6,646 nt of DNA from Bacteroidales bacterium (GTDB taxonomy: Bacteria; Bacteroidota; Bacteroidia; Bacteroidales; Lentimicrobiaceae). The stretch lies in NCBI GenBank assembly GCA_022837485.1, contig JALHHH010000094.1, forward strand, positions 4,819 to 11,464, given 5' to 3'. Shown here one piece after another: positions 1-5,225 of the stretch (position 1 is its first letter; the number at the start of each line of letters is the position of its first letter). A program made the translations under genes and the position numbers. A model generated the notes under the pieces. The model worked only from the letters and a program-made list of their open reading frames with translations, was not told the DNA's origin and searched no databases.

Positions 1-163
1 TTATCAGGAAGGCAGCATCCATATCTTCGCCAGCAGGAGCTTTGAATCCGTGGCGGTACTCGGCACGGGGGCGGAATTCACCGTTAACGATAAGTTGTGC
101 TCCGGCCACAAAGGGCAGGATAACTGCTGAAATCATTAATACAATCCGTGTTCTTGCTTTCAT
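1..163 (-). CDS. Outer-membrane barrel protein, alginate-export-like, N-terminal fragment
   Basis: The 54 visible codons encode the start of an exported protein; the rest lies beyond the left edge. It opens with MKARTR, then a hydrophobic stretch (residues 7-21) ending in AGA before Gln23, a typical Bacteroidetes type I signal peptide. The first mature residues, about 24-41, contain GEFRPRAEYRHGFK. This resembles the first beta strand of Bacteroidetes proteins usually annotated as alginate-export-family or porin-like barrels (recalled family knowledge, not searched). The ATG at 161-163 is the only sensible start because it places the signal peptide at the N-terminus. The gene follows the iron-sulfur protein on the same strand with a 111 bp gap holding a palindrome, so co-transcription is possible but uncertain. 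Substrate is unknown; the alginate name should not be read as evidence for alginate transport. Confidence 0.7.
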   Translation of the reverse strand, partial: MKARTRIVLMISAVILPFVAGAQLIVNGEFRPRAEYRHGFKAPAGEDMDAAFLI

Positions 164-235
164 GATTGTGCGTTTTGGTTGTTGCGACTAAGGTTAAATC
201 TTCTATGTTTGATTCGGTTTGTATTTATCGTATTC

Positions 236-253
236 ATAAACCAAATGGTTTAT
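236..253. repeat. Perfect 8+8 bp inverted repeat between two genes
   Basis: ATAAACCA and TGGTTTAT are exact reverse complements separated by two bases. The element sits 21 bp downstream of the iron-sulfur gene stop and about 70 bp upstream of the barrel-protein start, both minus strand. It could be a weak terminator hairpin (7 bp stem, 4-base loop, AT-rich, no T-run after it) or an operator for the downstream gene. I see no clear -7/-33 promoter beside it, so neither role is established. Confidence 0.5.
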
Positions 254-274
254 AAATTACCGGTTTACTGCGTA

Positions 275-1249
275 TTAAATCCATTCTTCACTCAGGATGT
301 CGCCGCGGGTTCCGATAATGGATTTCTTAATCGGGATGTTAATTCCCGCCTGCTGACGCGCTATCTGTGCCATCTGAAGCAGACCGCCGCAGCATGGCAC
401 TTCCATCATTACAACGTTAAGTGTATTGATGCGGCTGGTAACTATCATTTCTTTCAGTTTTTCAAGGTATGACTCCTTGTTGGAGTCGAGTTTGGGGCAT
501 GCAATGGCAAGGGTTTTACCTTTAAGGAACCTGTTGTGAAAATTCCCCATGGAGAATGCCACACAGTCGGCCGCAAGCACCACATCGGCATTTTTGAAAT
601 AGCCTGCCTGCGGATTCAGCAGATGCAGCTGGACCGGCCACTGGCGCAATTCGGAAGGTGTATCTGCCGCTTCAGTAGTTTCAACTGCAATTGCCTGATT
701 CACCTTGTCCATATCGATACGGAAATCGATTGTCTGACTTCCAGGGCAACCTCCTCCGCATCCTTTGGATGAAGGGTCTGATAAACTTGCCCTTGCTTCT
801 TTCAGGCTGCCAAAGCTTTCAGCAGCAGCGGGAGCTTCGTGATGATTATGGTTGTGGTTGTGATGATGGTGGTGGCTGGGGGCAGATTCATCGGCTCCCG
901 GGCTCATGTCGATGTTGTTTTCCTTAATATAATTTATGGCTTGTTTCAGCAGCTCCGTTTCGTTGTGATCGCGGAGGTGCTCCAGGTGGGCGAGGATGGT
1001 ATTTCGTCCTTTTGTAACAATCTGCGCCATAACTTTTACTTCATCGTAAGGTTCCGCTTCTCTTTCTTCAAGGGTGATGGCTCCTTCGGGACAATGTCCG
1101 ATGCATGCGCCAAGTCCATCGCAAAACAGATCGCTGATAAGCCTTGCTTTTCCGTCAATAATTTGAAGAGCCCCTTCATGGCAATTAGGTATGCAATTAC
1201 CGCATCCGTTGCACAGCTCCTCGTCGATTTTAATGATGGTTCTTTTCAT
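275..1249 (-). CDS. Iron-sulfur protein with ferredoxin domain, His-rich linker and conserved C-terminal domain
   Basis: A 324-residue cytoplasmic protein with no signal peptide. Residues 1-65 form a two-cluster ferredoxin domain. The first site is canonical (Cys13, 16, 19, 23). The second reads Cys43, Leu46, Cys49, Cys53, so one ligand position is Leu. A His/Asn-rich stretch (126-137) is followed by CGGGC (Cys164, Cys168). The C-terminal part (about 200-324) carries Cys229, Cys251 and a Cys286-Cys287 pair in EVPCCGGL, and ends in SEEW. This layout matches a 4Fe-4S protein family common in anaerobic Bacteroidetes and Clostridia (recalled); its electron-transfer partner and reaction are not known to me. 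I chose the ATG at 1247-1249: the frame stays open upstream to 1363, but that extension would overlap the preceding regulator by 100 bp and precedes the family-like start MKRTIIKIDEELCNGCGNC. The 14 bp gap to the Rrf2 gene implies one operon under redox or NO-type control. Confidence 0.9.
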   Translation of the reverse strand: MKRTIIKIDEELCNGCGNCIPNCHEGALQIIDGKARLISDLFCDGLGACIGHCPEGAITLEEREAEPYDEVKVMAQIVTKGRNTILAHLEHLRDHNETELLKQAINYIKENNIDMSPGADESAPSHHHHHNHNHNHHEAPAAAESFGSLKEARASLSDPSSKGCGGGCPGSQTIDFRIDMDKVNQAIAVETTEAADTPSELRQWPVQLHLLNPQAGYFKNADVVLAADCVAFSMGNFHNRFLKGKTLAIACPKLDSNKESYLEKLKEMIVTSRINTLNVVMMEVPCCGGLLQMAQIARQQAGINIPIKKSIIGTRGDILSEEWI

Positions 1250-1263
1250 TTCAAATATAGGGA

Positions 1264-1662
1264 TTAAATAAGTTGGGACAAGGTGGTACGACCAAGGTAG
1301 TCGTTGAATTCCTGAGAAAATTTGTTTGCAAGTCCTCCAAATACGCATGCGCGGAAAGGGCACTTGCCTTCCTGAATCCCGCAGTAGGAGTGATCGAGCG
1401 TGCCTTCTATAAGCTCGTAGATTTCAAGCAGAGTTATTTTAGTGGGATCCCCTTTTAGCGTGAAACCGCCTTTGGGGCCGCGAACCGAATCCAGATAGTT
1501 GTTTTTTACCAGCGTTTGCATCACCTTGGCCAGGTGGTTTCGCGATGCATGGGTGATATCGGCAATCTGGTTTACGTTCAGCATCTCGCTGCTTCCGGCT
1601 ATCAGTGCCATGCTGTGTACCGCCAGGGATGCTGCCTCTGAAATATGAACCACTTTTGCCAT
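1264..1662 (-). CDS. Rrf2-family transcriptional regulator, copy 1 (three-Cys, Fe-S type)
   Basis: A 132-residue protein of normal Rrf2 length. A winged helix-turn-helix spans about residues 5-70, with recognition-helix region around 38-53 (HASRNHLAKVMQTLVK) and wing motif RGPKGGF at 61-67. Cys94, Cys101 and Cys106 (C-x6-C-x4-C) lie where IscR and NsrR ligate their cluster. It is therefore probably a DNA-binding sensor using an Fe-S cluster to detect iron-sulfur status, oxygen or nitric oxide; which one cannot be read from sequence. The ATG at 1660-1662 is the start because residues 1-12 (MAKVVHISEAAS) align with the family N-terminus. No good Shine-Dalgarno is seen. A promoter and GGTATT/AATACC half-sites lie 20-66 bp upstream. 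It is about 46% identical to copy 2 by ungapped hand alignment (61 of 132), so the two are paralogues rather than a recent duplication. Confidence 0.93.
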   Translation of the reverse strand: MAKVVHISEAASLAVHSMALIAGSSEMLNVNQIADITHASRNHLAKVMQTLVKNNYLDSVRGPKGGFTLKGDPTKITLLEIYELIEGTLDHSYCGIQEGKCPFRACVFGGLANKFSQEFNDYLGRTTLSQLI

Positions 1663-1682
1663 CGTCTCTTAAAATGTATTTC

Positions 1683-1722
1683 GGTATTTGAATACGCAAA
1701 AGTATAAATAAATCTTAATACC
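1683..1722. promoter_or_regulatory. Candidate Rrf2 operator: GGTATT / AATACC half-sites over the promoter
   Basis: The plus strand reads GGTATT at 1683-1688, AATAC at 1691-1695 and AATACC at 1717-1722. GTATT-TG-AATAC (1684-1695) is a perfect 5+5 inverted repeat at the predicted transcription start. The outer pair GGTATT...AATACC encloses the -7 box and reaches to within 3 bp of the -33 TTG. This position suits repression, most simply autoregulation by one or both Rrf2 proteins. Assignment to Rrf2 is inference, since I do not know the operator of this subfamily. Confidence 0.4.
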
Positions 1723-1728
1723 ATGCAA
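1697..1728 (-). promoter_or_regulatory. Bacteroidetes-type promoter of the Rrf2 copy 1 / iron-sulfur operon
   Basis: On the minus strand a TTG (complement of 1726-1728) is followed after 21 bases by TACTTTTG (complement of 1697-1704), fitting the Bacteroidetes primary sigma pattern TTTG-N19-21-TAnnTTTG. Transcription would start near 1690, giving a leader of about 28 bases before the ATG at 1662. Confidence 0.7.
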
Positions 1729-1847
1729 GAATTTAAAAAAAAAATTCCTGAAATGCACAATAATGATAATCAAATAGTTAGTATTAAACAGAAGGGGCGA
1801 AGCGAAGGCAGACTGTCTTTTAGTATCTGTAAAATGTGGTTTTATTT

Positions 1848-1868
1848 CTTCGGAGACGGTAACCGAAG
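1848..1868. repeat. Small hairpin in the gap between the two Rrf2 genes
   Basis: CTTCGG and CCGAAG form a perfect 6 bp stem with a 9-base loop, 19 bp past the stop of Rrf2 copy 2. On the transcribed (minus) strand it is followed by AAATAAAACC, not a T-run, so it is a poor intrinsic terminator. A run of ten T on the minus strand (complement of 1734-1743) lies much further downstream without an adjacent stem. Rrf2 copy 2 transcripts may therefore read into the next gene. Confidence 0.35.
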
Positions 1869-1886
1869 CGTCCGAATCAGGAGATT

Positions 1887-2288
1887 TTAACGCAGAAAAT
1901 CGGCCAGGGTGTGGTTCGACATATGCTCTTTGAACTCCCGGGTCATTTTGGAAACGATGTTGCCCATCAAGCATTTGTCGAACGGACAAACCGGGTGATC
2001 GAGGGGGCATTTGGTATCGAGGAGCTTTCCTTCAATGGCTTCGTATATCTGCAGAAGGGTGAGATCCTCTGGTTTAATATGCAGTGAGAACCCGCCCGAG
2101 GGACCGCGGTTACTGCTCAGGTATCCTTCTTTTACCAGGCGTTGCAGAATTTTGGCTACATGATGCTTGCTTGAACCTGTGCGTTCAGAGATGGCTGTAA
2201 CATTCAGTGAGCTGTCGGCCCCGGCAATTAGTACCATACTGTGGATGGCGATGGAAGCCGCTTCCGATATACTGATAATCTTTGACAT
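1887..2288 (-). CDS. Rrf2-family transcriptional regulator, copy 2 (three-Cys, Fe-S type)
   Basis: A 133-residue protein with the same plan as its downstream paralogue: winged helix-turn-helix at about 5-70, recognition-helix region SSKHHVAKILQRLVK (39-53), wing RGPSGGF (61-67), and Cys94, Cys101, Cys106 with identical spacing. A [2Fe-2S] or [4Fe-4S] cluster is expected from IscR/NsrR knowledge. The frame extends nine codons further to a TTG at 2315, but I choose the ATG at 2286-2288 because MSKIISISEAAS then aligns exactly with MAKVVHISEAAS of copy 1. The recognition helices differ (KHHVAKILQR against RNHLAKVMQT), so the two proteins may bind different operators. A 224 bp gap separates it from copy 1, which has its own promoter. 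Targets are unknown; the adjacent iron-sulfur gene is the obvious candidate. Confidence 0.92.
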   Translation of the reverse strand: MSKIISISEAASIAIHSMVLIAGADSSLNVTAISERTGSSKHHVAKILQRLVKEGYLSSNRGPSGGFSLHIKPEDLTLLQIYEAIEGKLLDTKCPLDHPVCPFDKCLMGNIVSKMTREFKEHMSNHTLADFLR

Positions 2289-2312
2289 TCCCGGTTGTTT
2301 TTGTTGGTTGGG

Positions 2313-2345
2313 CAAATATCGTAATTTTGATAATAATTTTTACAA
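2313..2345 (-). promoter_or_regulatory. Probable promoter of Rrf2 copy 2
   Basis: On the minus strand TTG (complement of 2343-2345) precedes GATATTTG (complement of 2313-2320) by 22 bases; the -7 box differs from TAnnTTTG at one base. The start would be near 2306, leaving a leader of about 18 bases. An alternative -7 box, TATTTTTG (complement of 2362-2369), is a perfect match but lacks a TTG at the right distance. A 10 bp palindrome, ATTACGTAAT (2376-2385), lies upstream of that alternative box. Confidence 0.45.
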
Positions 2346-2786
2346 TAGGTTGACATTCATTCAAAAATAGTGATTATTACGTAATTAGTTATGTTCAGTG
2401 TAACCCATGCACTTCCGGTCGGGTACTTCGCCATAGGCCAAAGAGAAGAAATGCACCGGTGGTTTATGCCGCAATTTCCGGGTTAAGCATACGTACGATC
2501 GGAGAATCCAACCAGTTGCCAAGGTAAGGCTTTGAAGCGTATTTCACTGCCACTGATCTGGGTGAAGAATCAATGCAATCACATTACACCGGAATACCGT
2601 TCTTAATATGGAATCCTTACAGGTTTAATACTAAAGTGGTGTTGATGGGCGGGCAAGCAGGTGCAAGGCAAATGGTAAAAGCGGAGAGAATGGAAGCCGG
2701 GTCTTGCAATTGCTGTTGTTTTGCATATCGATTGCTAAATATTTATAAACTTTAACTATTAGTAAATATTTATTTTTAAAAACTAC

Positions 2787-2816
2787 TTGACAAGTCAATT
2801 ATTCTCTCTATATTTG
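2787..2816 (+). promoter_or_regulatory. Near-perfect Bacteroidetes promoter overlapping a palindrome
   Basis: TTG at 2787-2789, a spacer of exactly 19 bases and TATATTTG at 2809-2816 match the Bacteroidetes consensus fully. The -33 region is embedded in TTGAC-AA-GTCAA (2787-2798), which overlaps a second palindrome ACTTG-A-CAAGT (2785-2795), suggesting a regulator site. Transcription would start near 2823. The first downstream ATG (2837) gives only a 19-codon frame ending at 2896. The next real gene begins at 3314, implying either a leader near 490 bases or a separate non-coding transcript. Confidence 0.6.
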
Positions 2817-2953
2817 GACCTCCTTTCACTGCGGATATGGATAAACGTATAATTCATAAATTTCGCTATTCATCCGGTCCGTTTCCCGTATTATAATTGT
2901 TTAATCTGAAAACACATTTAAAAGTATTTCTGAAAGAGACGTAATAATCTTTT

Positions 2954-2984
2954 TTGGTAAAACATACTTTATAGTATTATTTTG
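2954..2984 (+). promoter_or_regulatory. Second, weaker promoter candidate upstream of the secreted-protein gene
   Basis: TTG at 2954-2956 and TTATTTTG at 2977-2984 are separated by 20 bases; the -7 box differs from TAnnTTTG at one base. The DNA is AT-rich, so a chance match is possible. If used, it would give the gene at 3314 a leader of about 320 bases. Confidence 0.3.
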
Positions 2985-3100
2985 TTTGTATGTGTTAAAT
3001 ATTTAATTCCGGGTCTGGCCTTCCCGGGTTGTTAAATGCGATTGTTGCGTGAAGAAATAAGTAGTAATCATAAATCAATGACGGGCCGTAAGGATAGGGT

Positions 3101-3222
3101 ATGCAGGCAGTCGGGCTGACGGGACTGCATCTGCTGGATGCCATCAGGTATTTGAGTCGGCAGATCACCATTTACCGGTTTTGGTGAAGAACTAACCAAT
3201 CAAAAAGAAACCGGCGCCGGTT
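3101..3222. repeat. Cluster of inverted repeats upstream of the secreted-protein gene
   Basis: Three separate elements are seen. GCAGTC (3107-3112) pairs with GACTGC (3123-3128) around a 10-base loop. CCGGTTT (3175-3181) pairs with AAACCGG (3208-3214), enclosing TGGT/ACCA (3182-3185 and 3195-3198). A perfect 14 bp palindrome, AACCGGCGCCGGTT, occupies 3209-3222 and shares bases with the second element, so two alternative pairings of the 3208-3214 segment are possible. In a transcript from 2823 or about 2991 these would lie in the leader. No known RNA family is recognised. Confidence 0.4.
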
Positions 3223-3313
3223 ATAGCAGCGATAGCTGTAATTAATTGACTGCGAGAGTGGAAAAGCCTATGCTCCACAGGTGTTCGGAGCTACTCAACT
3301 AATTTCTATTACT

Positions 3314-3790
3314 ATGAAATCCTTAAAACTCATTGTACTCACAATTTTTGTTGCAATTTCAGCAGTAACATCTGCACAGAAAGTGTTCACTCCTAAGGAT
3401 GCTATTGGAGGAAAATCGATCGCACAACTGGCAAAGGAGTGGGATCTTAAAGCATTTCAGGATACTAAGGTACTCTATAAACCTGGAATGTCTCAGGAGG
3501 AGTTTATCAAAGCAGTTATATCAAACTTTCCATCAGGTGTTAAGTCCAGTTTTAAAGAGTTATTTAACCCTTACCTGGTATATATTTATGGTTTTCACGC
3601 CAAAGGTTTATCAGATTCGCAAGTTCTGAACTCTATTAGCGGAGTTGAAACAGCTGGATTAATAAGTGAATTTTCAGCTTATAACAAGAATAATCCTGGA
3701 TATATGGATAACCTTGTATTTCTTCCATGGAAAAAGATCCTTGAGATTATTATGACCATCATTGAAACAATTCTGCCTCTTATAGAGTAA
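3314..3790 (+). CDS. Unrecognised small secreted protein with hydrophobic C-terminus
   Basis: A 158-residue protein that I do not recognise. Residues 1-21 are a clear Sec signal peptide (MKSLK, hydrophobic core, TSA before Gln22). The mature part of about 137 residues has no Cys and an alpha-helical look, for example residues 35-50 and 60-84. The end is striking: FLPWKKILEIIMTIIETILPLIE (136-158), a hydrophobic, amphipathic tail running to the last residue. The frame opens at a GTG at 3281, but I use the ATG at 3314 because it puts the signal peptide at the N-terminus. No promoter lies close by; the nearest candidates are 330-490 bases upstream. It is followed by a strong hairpin and then the lipoprotein protease, and shares that gene's AT-rich composition. 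It could be a periplasmic or secreted effector, a membrane-associating peptide precursor, or a protease partner; none is proven. Confidence 0.75.
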   Translation: MKSLKLIVLTIFVAISAVTSAQKVFTPKDAIGGKSIAQLAKEWDLKAFQDTKVLYKPGMSQEEFIKAVISNFPSGVKSSFKELFNPYLVYIYGFHAKGLSDSQVLNSISGVETAGLISEFSAYNKNNPGYMDNLVFLPWKKILEIIMTIIETILPLIE

Positions 3791-3810
3791 TTTGTGGACT
3801 TGTTTACATT

Positions 3811-3841
3811 TCGTTTCCCTGTATTTATTACAGGGAAACGA
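3811..3841 (+). terminator. Strong hairpin between the secreted protein and the protease
   Basis: A perfect 13 bp stem (TCGTTTCCCTGTA with its exact complement) encloses the 5-base loop TTTAT, starting 20 bp after the stop at 3790. Seven T residues follow at 3852-3858, 10 bases past the stem, rather than immediately. It could be an intrinsic terminator with an offset T-run, an mRNA 3'-end stabiliser, or an attenuator letting some transcription reach the protease gene only 29 bp further on. Confidence 0.65.
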
Positions 3842-3870
3842 TTAATGAATATTTTTTTATTAACTAACTA

Positions 3871-5097
3871 ATGCTCTATTATATGATAAAAATAACCTTT
3901 TATTTGATTTTAGTTGTCCTTTTCTTTTCGTCCTGTACTTTTTTTAAACTAGCCAAGCAATTGGATGATGAAGAAAAAGAATTTTATACAGGAAAACATA
4001 AATTTGAATTTGTGAATAATCAAATTCAGATAGTGACTAATGTTGAAACTATTAGTAATAAGCGTTTTCTTTTTGATCTTGGGGCTCCTGTTAGTTTCAT
4101 TTATAATAATGCCGATTTGGATCGGATTATAATTAAAGAGAATTTAATCCGGGGGATTGGGAAACTTAAATCTGCAGATGGACAAACTTTAAAGCGGTAT
4201 TATTATAAATTCAAGTATTTAGAAAATGGTCTTTTTGTTGTCAGAAATTTTTTAATGCCTGTCATTGATTCTCCTGACACAATAAGTTGTTATCGTTTGG
4301 ATGGTTTATGGGGATCAAATGTTTTTTCAAGTGAATCTAAGGATACAAAAAACAAAGTGCTATTAATAAGCATGCAGGATTCAACCCTTGCTGTCCTTGA
4401 TAGCTTGCCAGATCTTACAGATTGGATTAAGATTGGAACCCGTTTTAATTCTTTTGGTCATATCTATATTAAAACTAACATTGGAGATAATGAACAAGAG
4501 CTGATTTTGGATACTGGTTTTGGTGGAGATGTTATTGTTAATGCCGAAACCTTTAAAAGATTGCTAAATTCTGGATTAACAGATAGTTCCTTAACGCAAA
4601 CTTATGGTCACGTGGTTGGATCACTACTTGGATTCAGGTACGATACGACATATAATATTAACACCGGAATCCGGTTATCCGAGCAATTAGAAGTAAATCC
4701 GGTTTCCGTTAGATCTACAAAGCAACTGAGGGTTAATGCATTGGGAATGGGTGTTTTACAAAGATTTAACATCATTGTTGATTATCAAAATAAGAGCGTT
4801 TATTTGCAGCCGAATCCGGGTTTTCAGGGAAATGAGAAATCGTTTTTCTTCAATAAAGGTTTTGGATTATCAAAGCAGGCTCACTCACGTCTAGTTGTTA
4901 TTAACATCAGATCAGAATCTGTTGCTGATATCGCCGGACTCCGGATAGGTGATATCGTTTTATCTGTTAATGGTGTTACTGTCGAATCGGATTTTGCATG
5001 TGAGCAATTACTATTCTATTCTAAGTTGGATAGCCATAAAAACGATAATGAAGTTGTTGTTCAAAGAGGAGACGAAACTATCCGAATTACGCTTTAA
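3871..5097 (+). CDS. Lipoprotein with two retropepsin-like aspartyl protease lobes and a C-terminal PDZ domain
   Basis: A 408-residue predicted lipoprotein. The hydrophobic leader (8-19) ends in FFSSC, so Cys22 would be lipidated and the protein anchored in an envelope membrane. Lobe one (about 45-180) has DLG (69-71) in FLFDLGAPVSFIYNN and a GLWGSNVF segment (145-152). Lobe two (about 185-315) has the canonical DTG (214-216) in LILDTGFGGDVIVN and a LGMGVLQRFNIIVDY segment (291-305) typical of these folds. A PDZ domain follows (about 329-408) with GLRIGDIVLSVNG (356-368). Bacteroidetes encode many aspartyl-protease/PDZ proteins of this kind (recalled). It likely cleaves or binds envelope peptides. 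Lobe one carries DLG instead of DTG, but its Asp remains, so an active two-Asp site is possible. A second in-frame ATG at 3883 (MIKITFYL...) gives a more usual signal peptide and may be the true start. Codons are markedly AT-rich, as in the preceding gene. Confidence 0.88.
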   Translation: MLYYMIKITFYLILVVLFFSSCTFFKLAKQLDDEEKEFYTGKHKFEFVNNQIQIVTNVETISNKRFLFDLGAPVSFIYNNADLDRIIIKENLIRGIGKLKSADGQTLKRYYYKFKYLENGLFVVRNFLMPVIDSPDTISCYRLDGLWGSNVFSSESKDTKNKVLLISMQDSTLAVLDSLPDLTDWIKIGTRFNSFGHIYIKTNIGDNEQELILDTGFGGDVIVNAETFKRLLNSGLTDSSLTQTYGHVVGSLLGFRYDTTYNINTGIRLSEQLEVNPVSVRSTKQLRVNALGMGVLQRFNIIVDYQNKSVYLQPNPGFQGNEKSFFFNKGFGLSKQAHSRLVVINIRSESVADIAGLRIGDIVLSVNGVTVESDFACEQLLFYSKLDSHKNDNEVVVQRGDETIRITL

Positions 5098-5112
5098 CAA
5101 ACAGGCTGTTTG
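5098..5112. repeat. Short inverted repeat directly after the protease stop
   Basis: CAAACAG and CTGTTTG flank a single G, starting at the base after the stop codon. The physically possible hairpin has a 5 bp stem and 5-base loop with no T-run, so it is at best a weak transcript end. Confidence 0.3.
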
Positions 5113-5185
5113 GCTAATGTACAATTCCAGGGTGGTAGCATTATTGTAATGTAGTCTGAAGCTATCTATGTATTTAGATCAGAAG

Positions 5186-5197
5186 GTTTCCGGAAAC
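5186..5197. repeat. 12 bp palindrome upstream of the CxGFGFC protein gene
   Basis: GTTTCCGGAAAC is a perfect palindrome 29 bp before the ATG at 5226, in the 128 bp gap after the protease. It could be an operator or part of a weak hairpin. No convincing -7/-33 promoter pair was found in this gap. Confidence 0.3.
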
Positions 5198-5225
5198 ATT
5201 ATGTTTATTTTAAAATGAAACAGAT

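Larger units (their letters stand above)
2346..3313. other. Gene-poor region of about 970 bp with promoters, inverted repeats and possible gene relics
   Basis: No open frame here looks like a real protein. The longest plus-strand frame (2573-2755, 60 codons) is Cys-rich near its end, lacks a recognisable domain and has no promoter. The left third (about 2385-2720) and the stretch 3000-3250 have near-50% GC like coding DNA, while 2735-3000 is very AT-rich and holds two rightward promoter candidates. Two frames stay open for 37-52 codons without proper starts: minus strand 2385-2543 and plus strand 3082-3195. They could be decayed genes or chance. Inverted repeats cluster at 3101-3222. I see no tRNA, known riboswitch or transposon end. 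Confidence 0.6.

Noticed and set aside
823..868. Low-complexity GTGRTGRTG-like tract suggesting a DNA repeat
   Set aside because: It is the codon tract for the His/Asn-rich linker of the iron-sulfur protein on the minus strand, not an independent repeat.
1249..1363. N-terminal extension of the iron-sulfur protein frame to 1363
   Set aside because: It would overlap the upstream Rrf2 gene by about 100 bp and adds residues unlike any ferredoxin N-terminus.
2573..2755. 60-codon plus-strand open frame in the gene-poor region
   Set aside because: No signal peptide, domain or promoter; the Cys cluster near its end comes from a short TGC/TGT-rich run. It looks like chance or relic sequence.
2837..2896. 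19-codon frame downstream of the consensus promoter as a leader peptide gene
   Set aside because: No purine-rich ribosome site and no amino-acid bias typical of attenuator peptides; kept only as a remark on the promoter.
3079..3195. 37-codon open plus-strand frame ending at 3195, thought at first to be the tail of a transposase or intron-encoded protein
   Set aside because: No start codon, no recognisable motif and no group II intron domain V-like hairpin or terminal repeats nearby.
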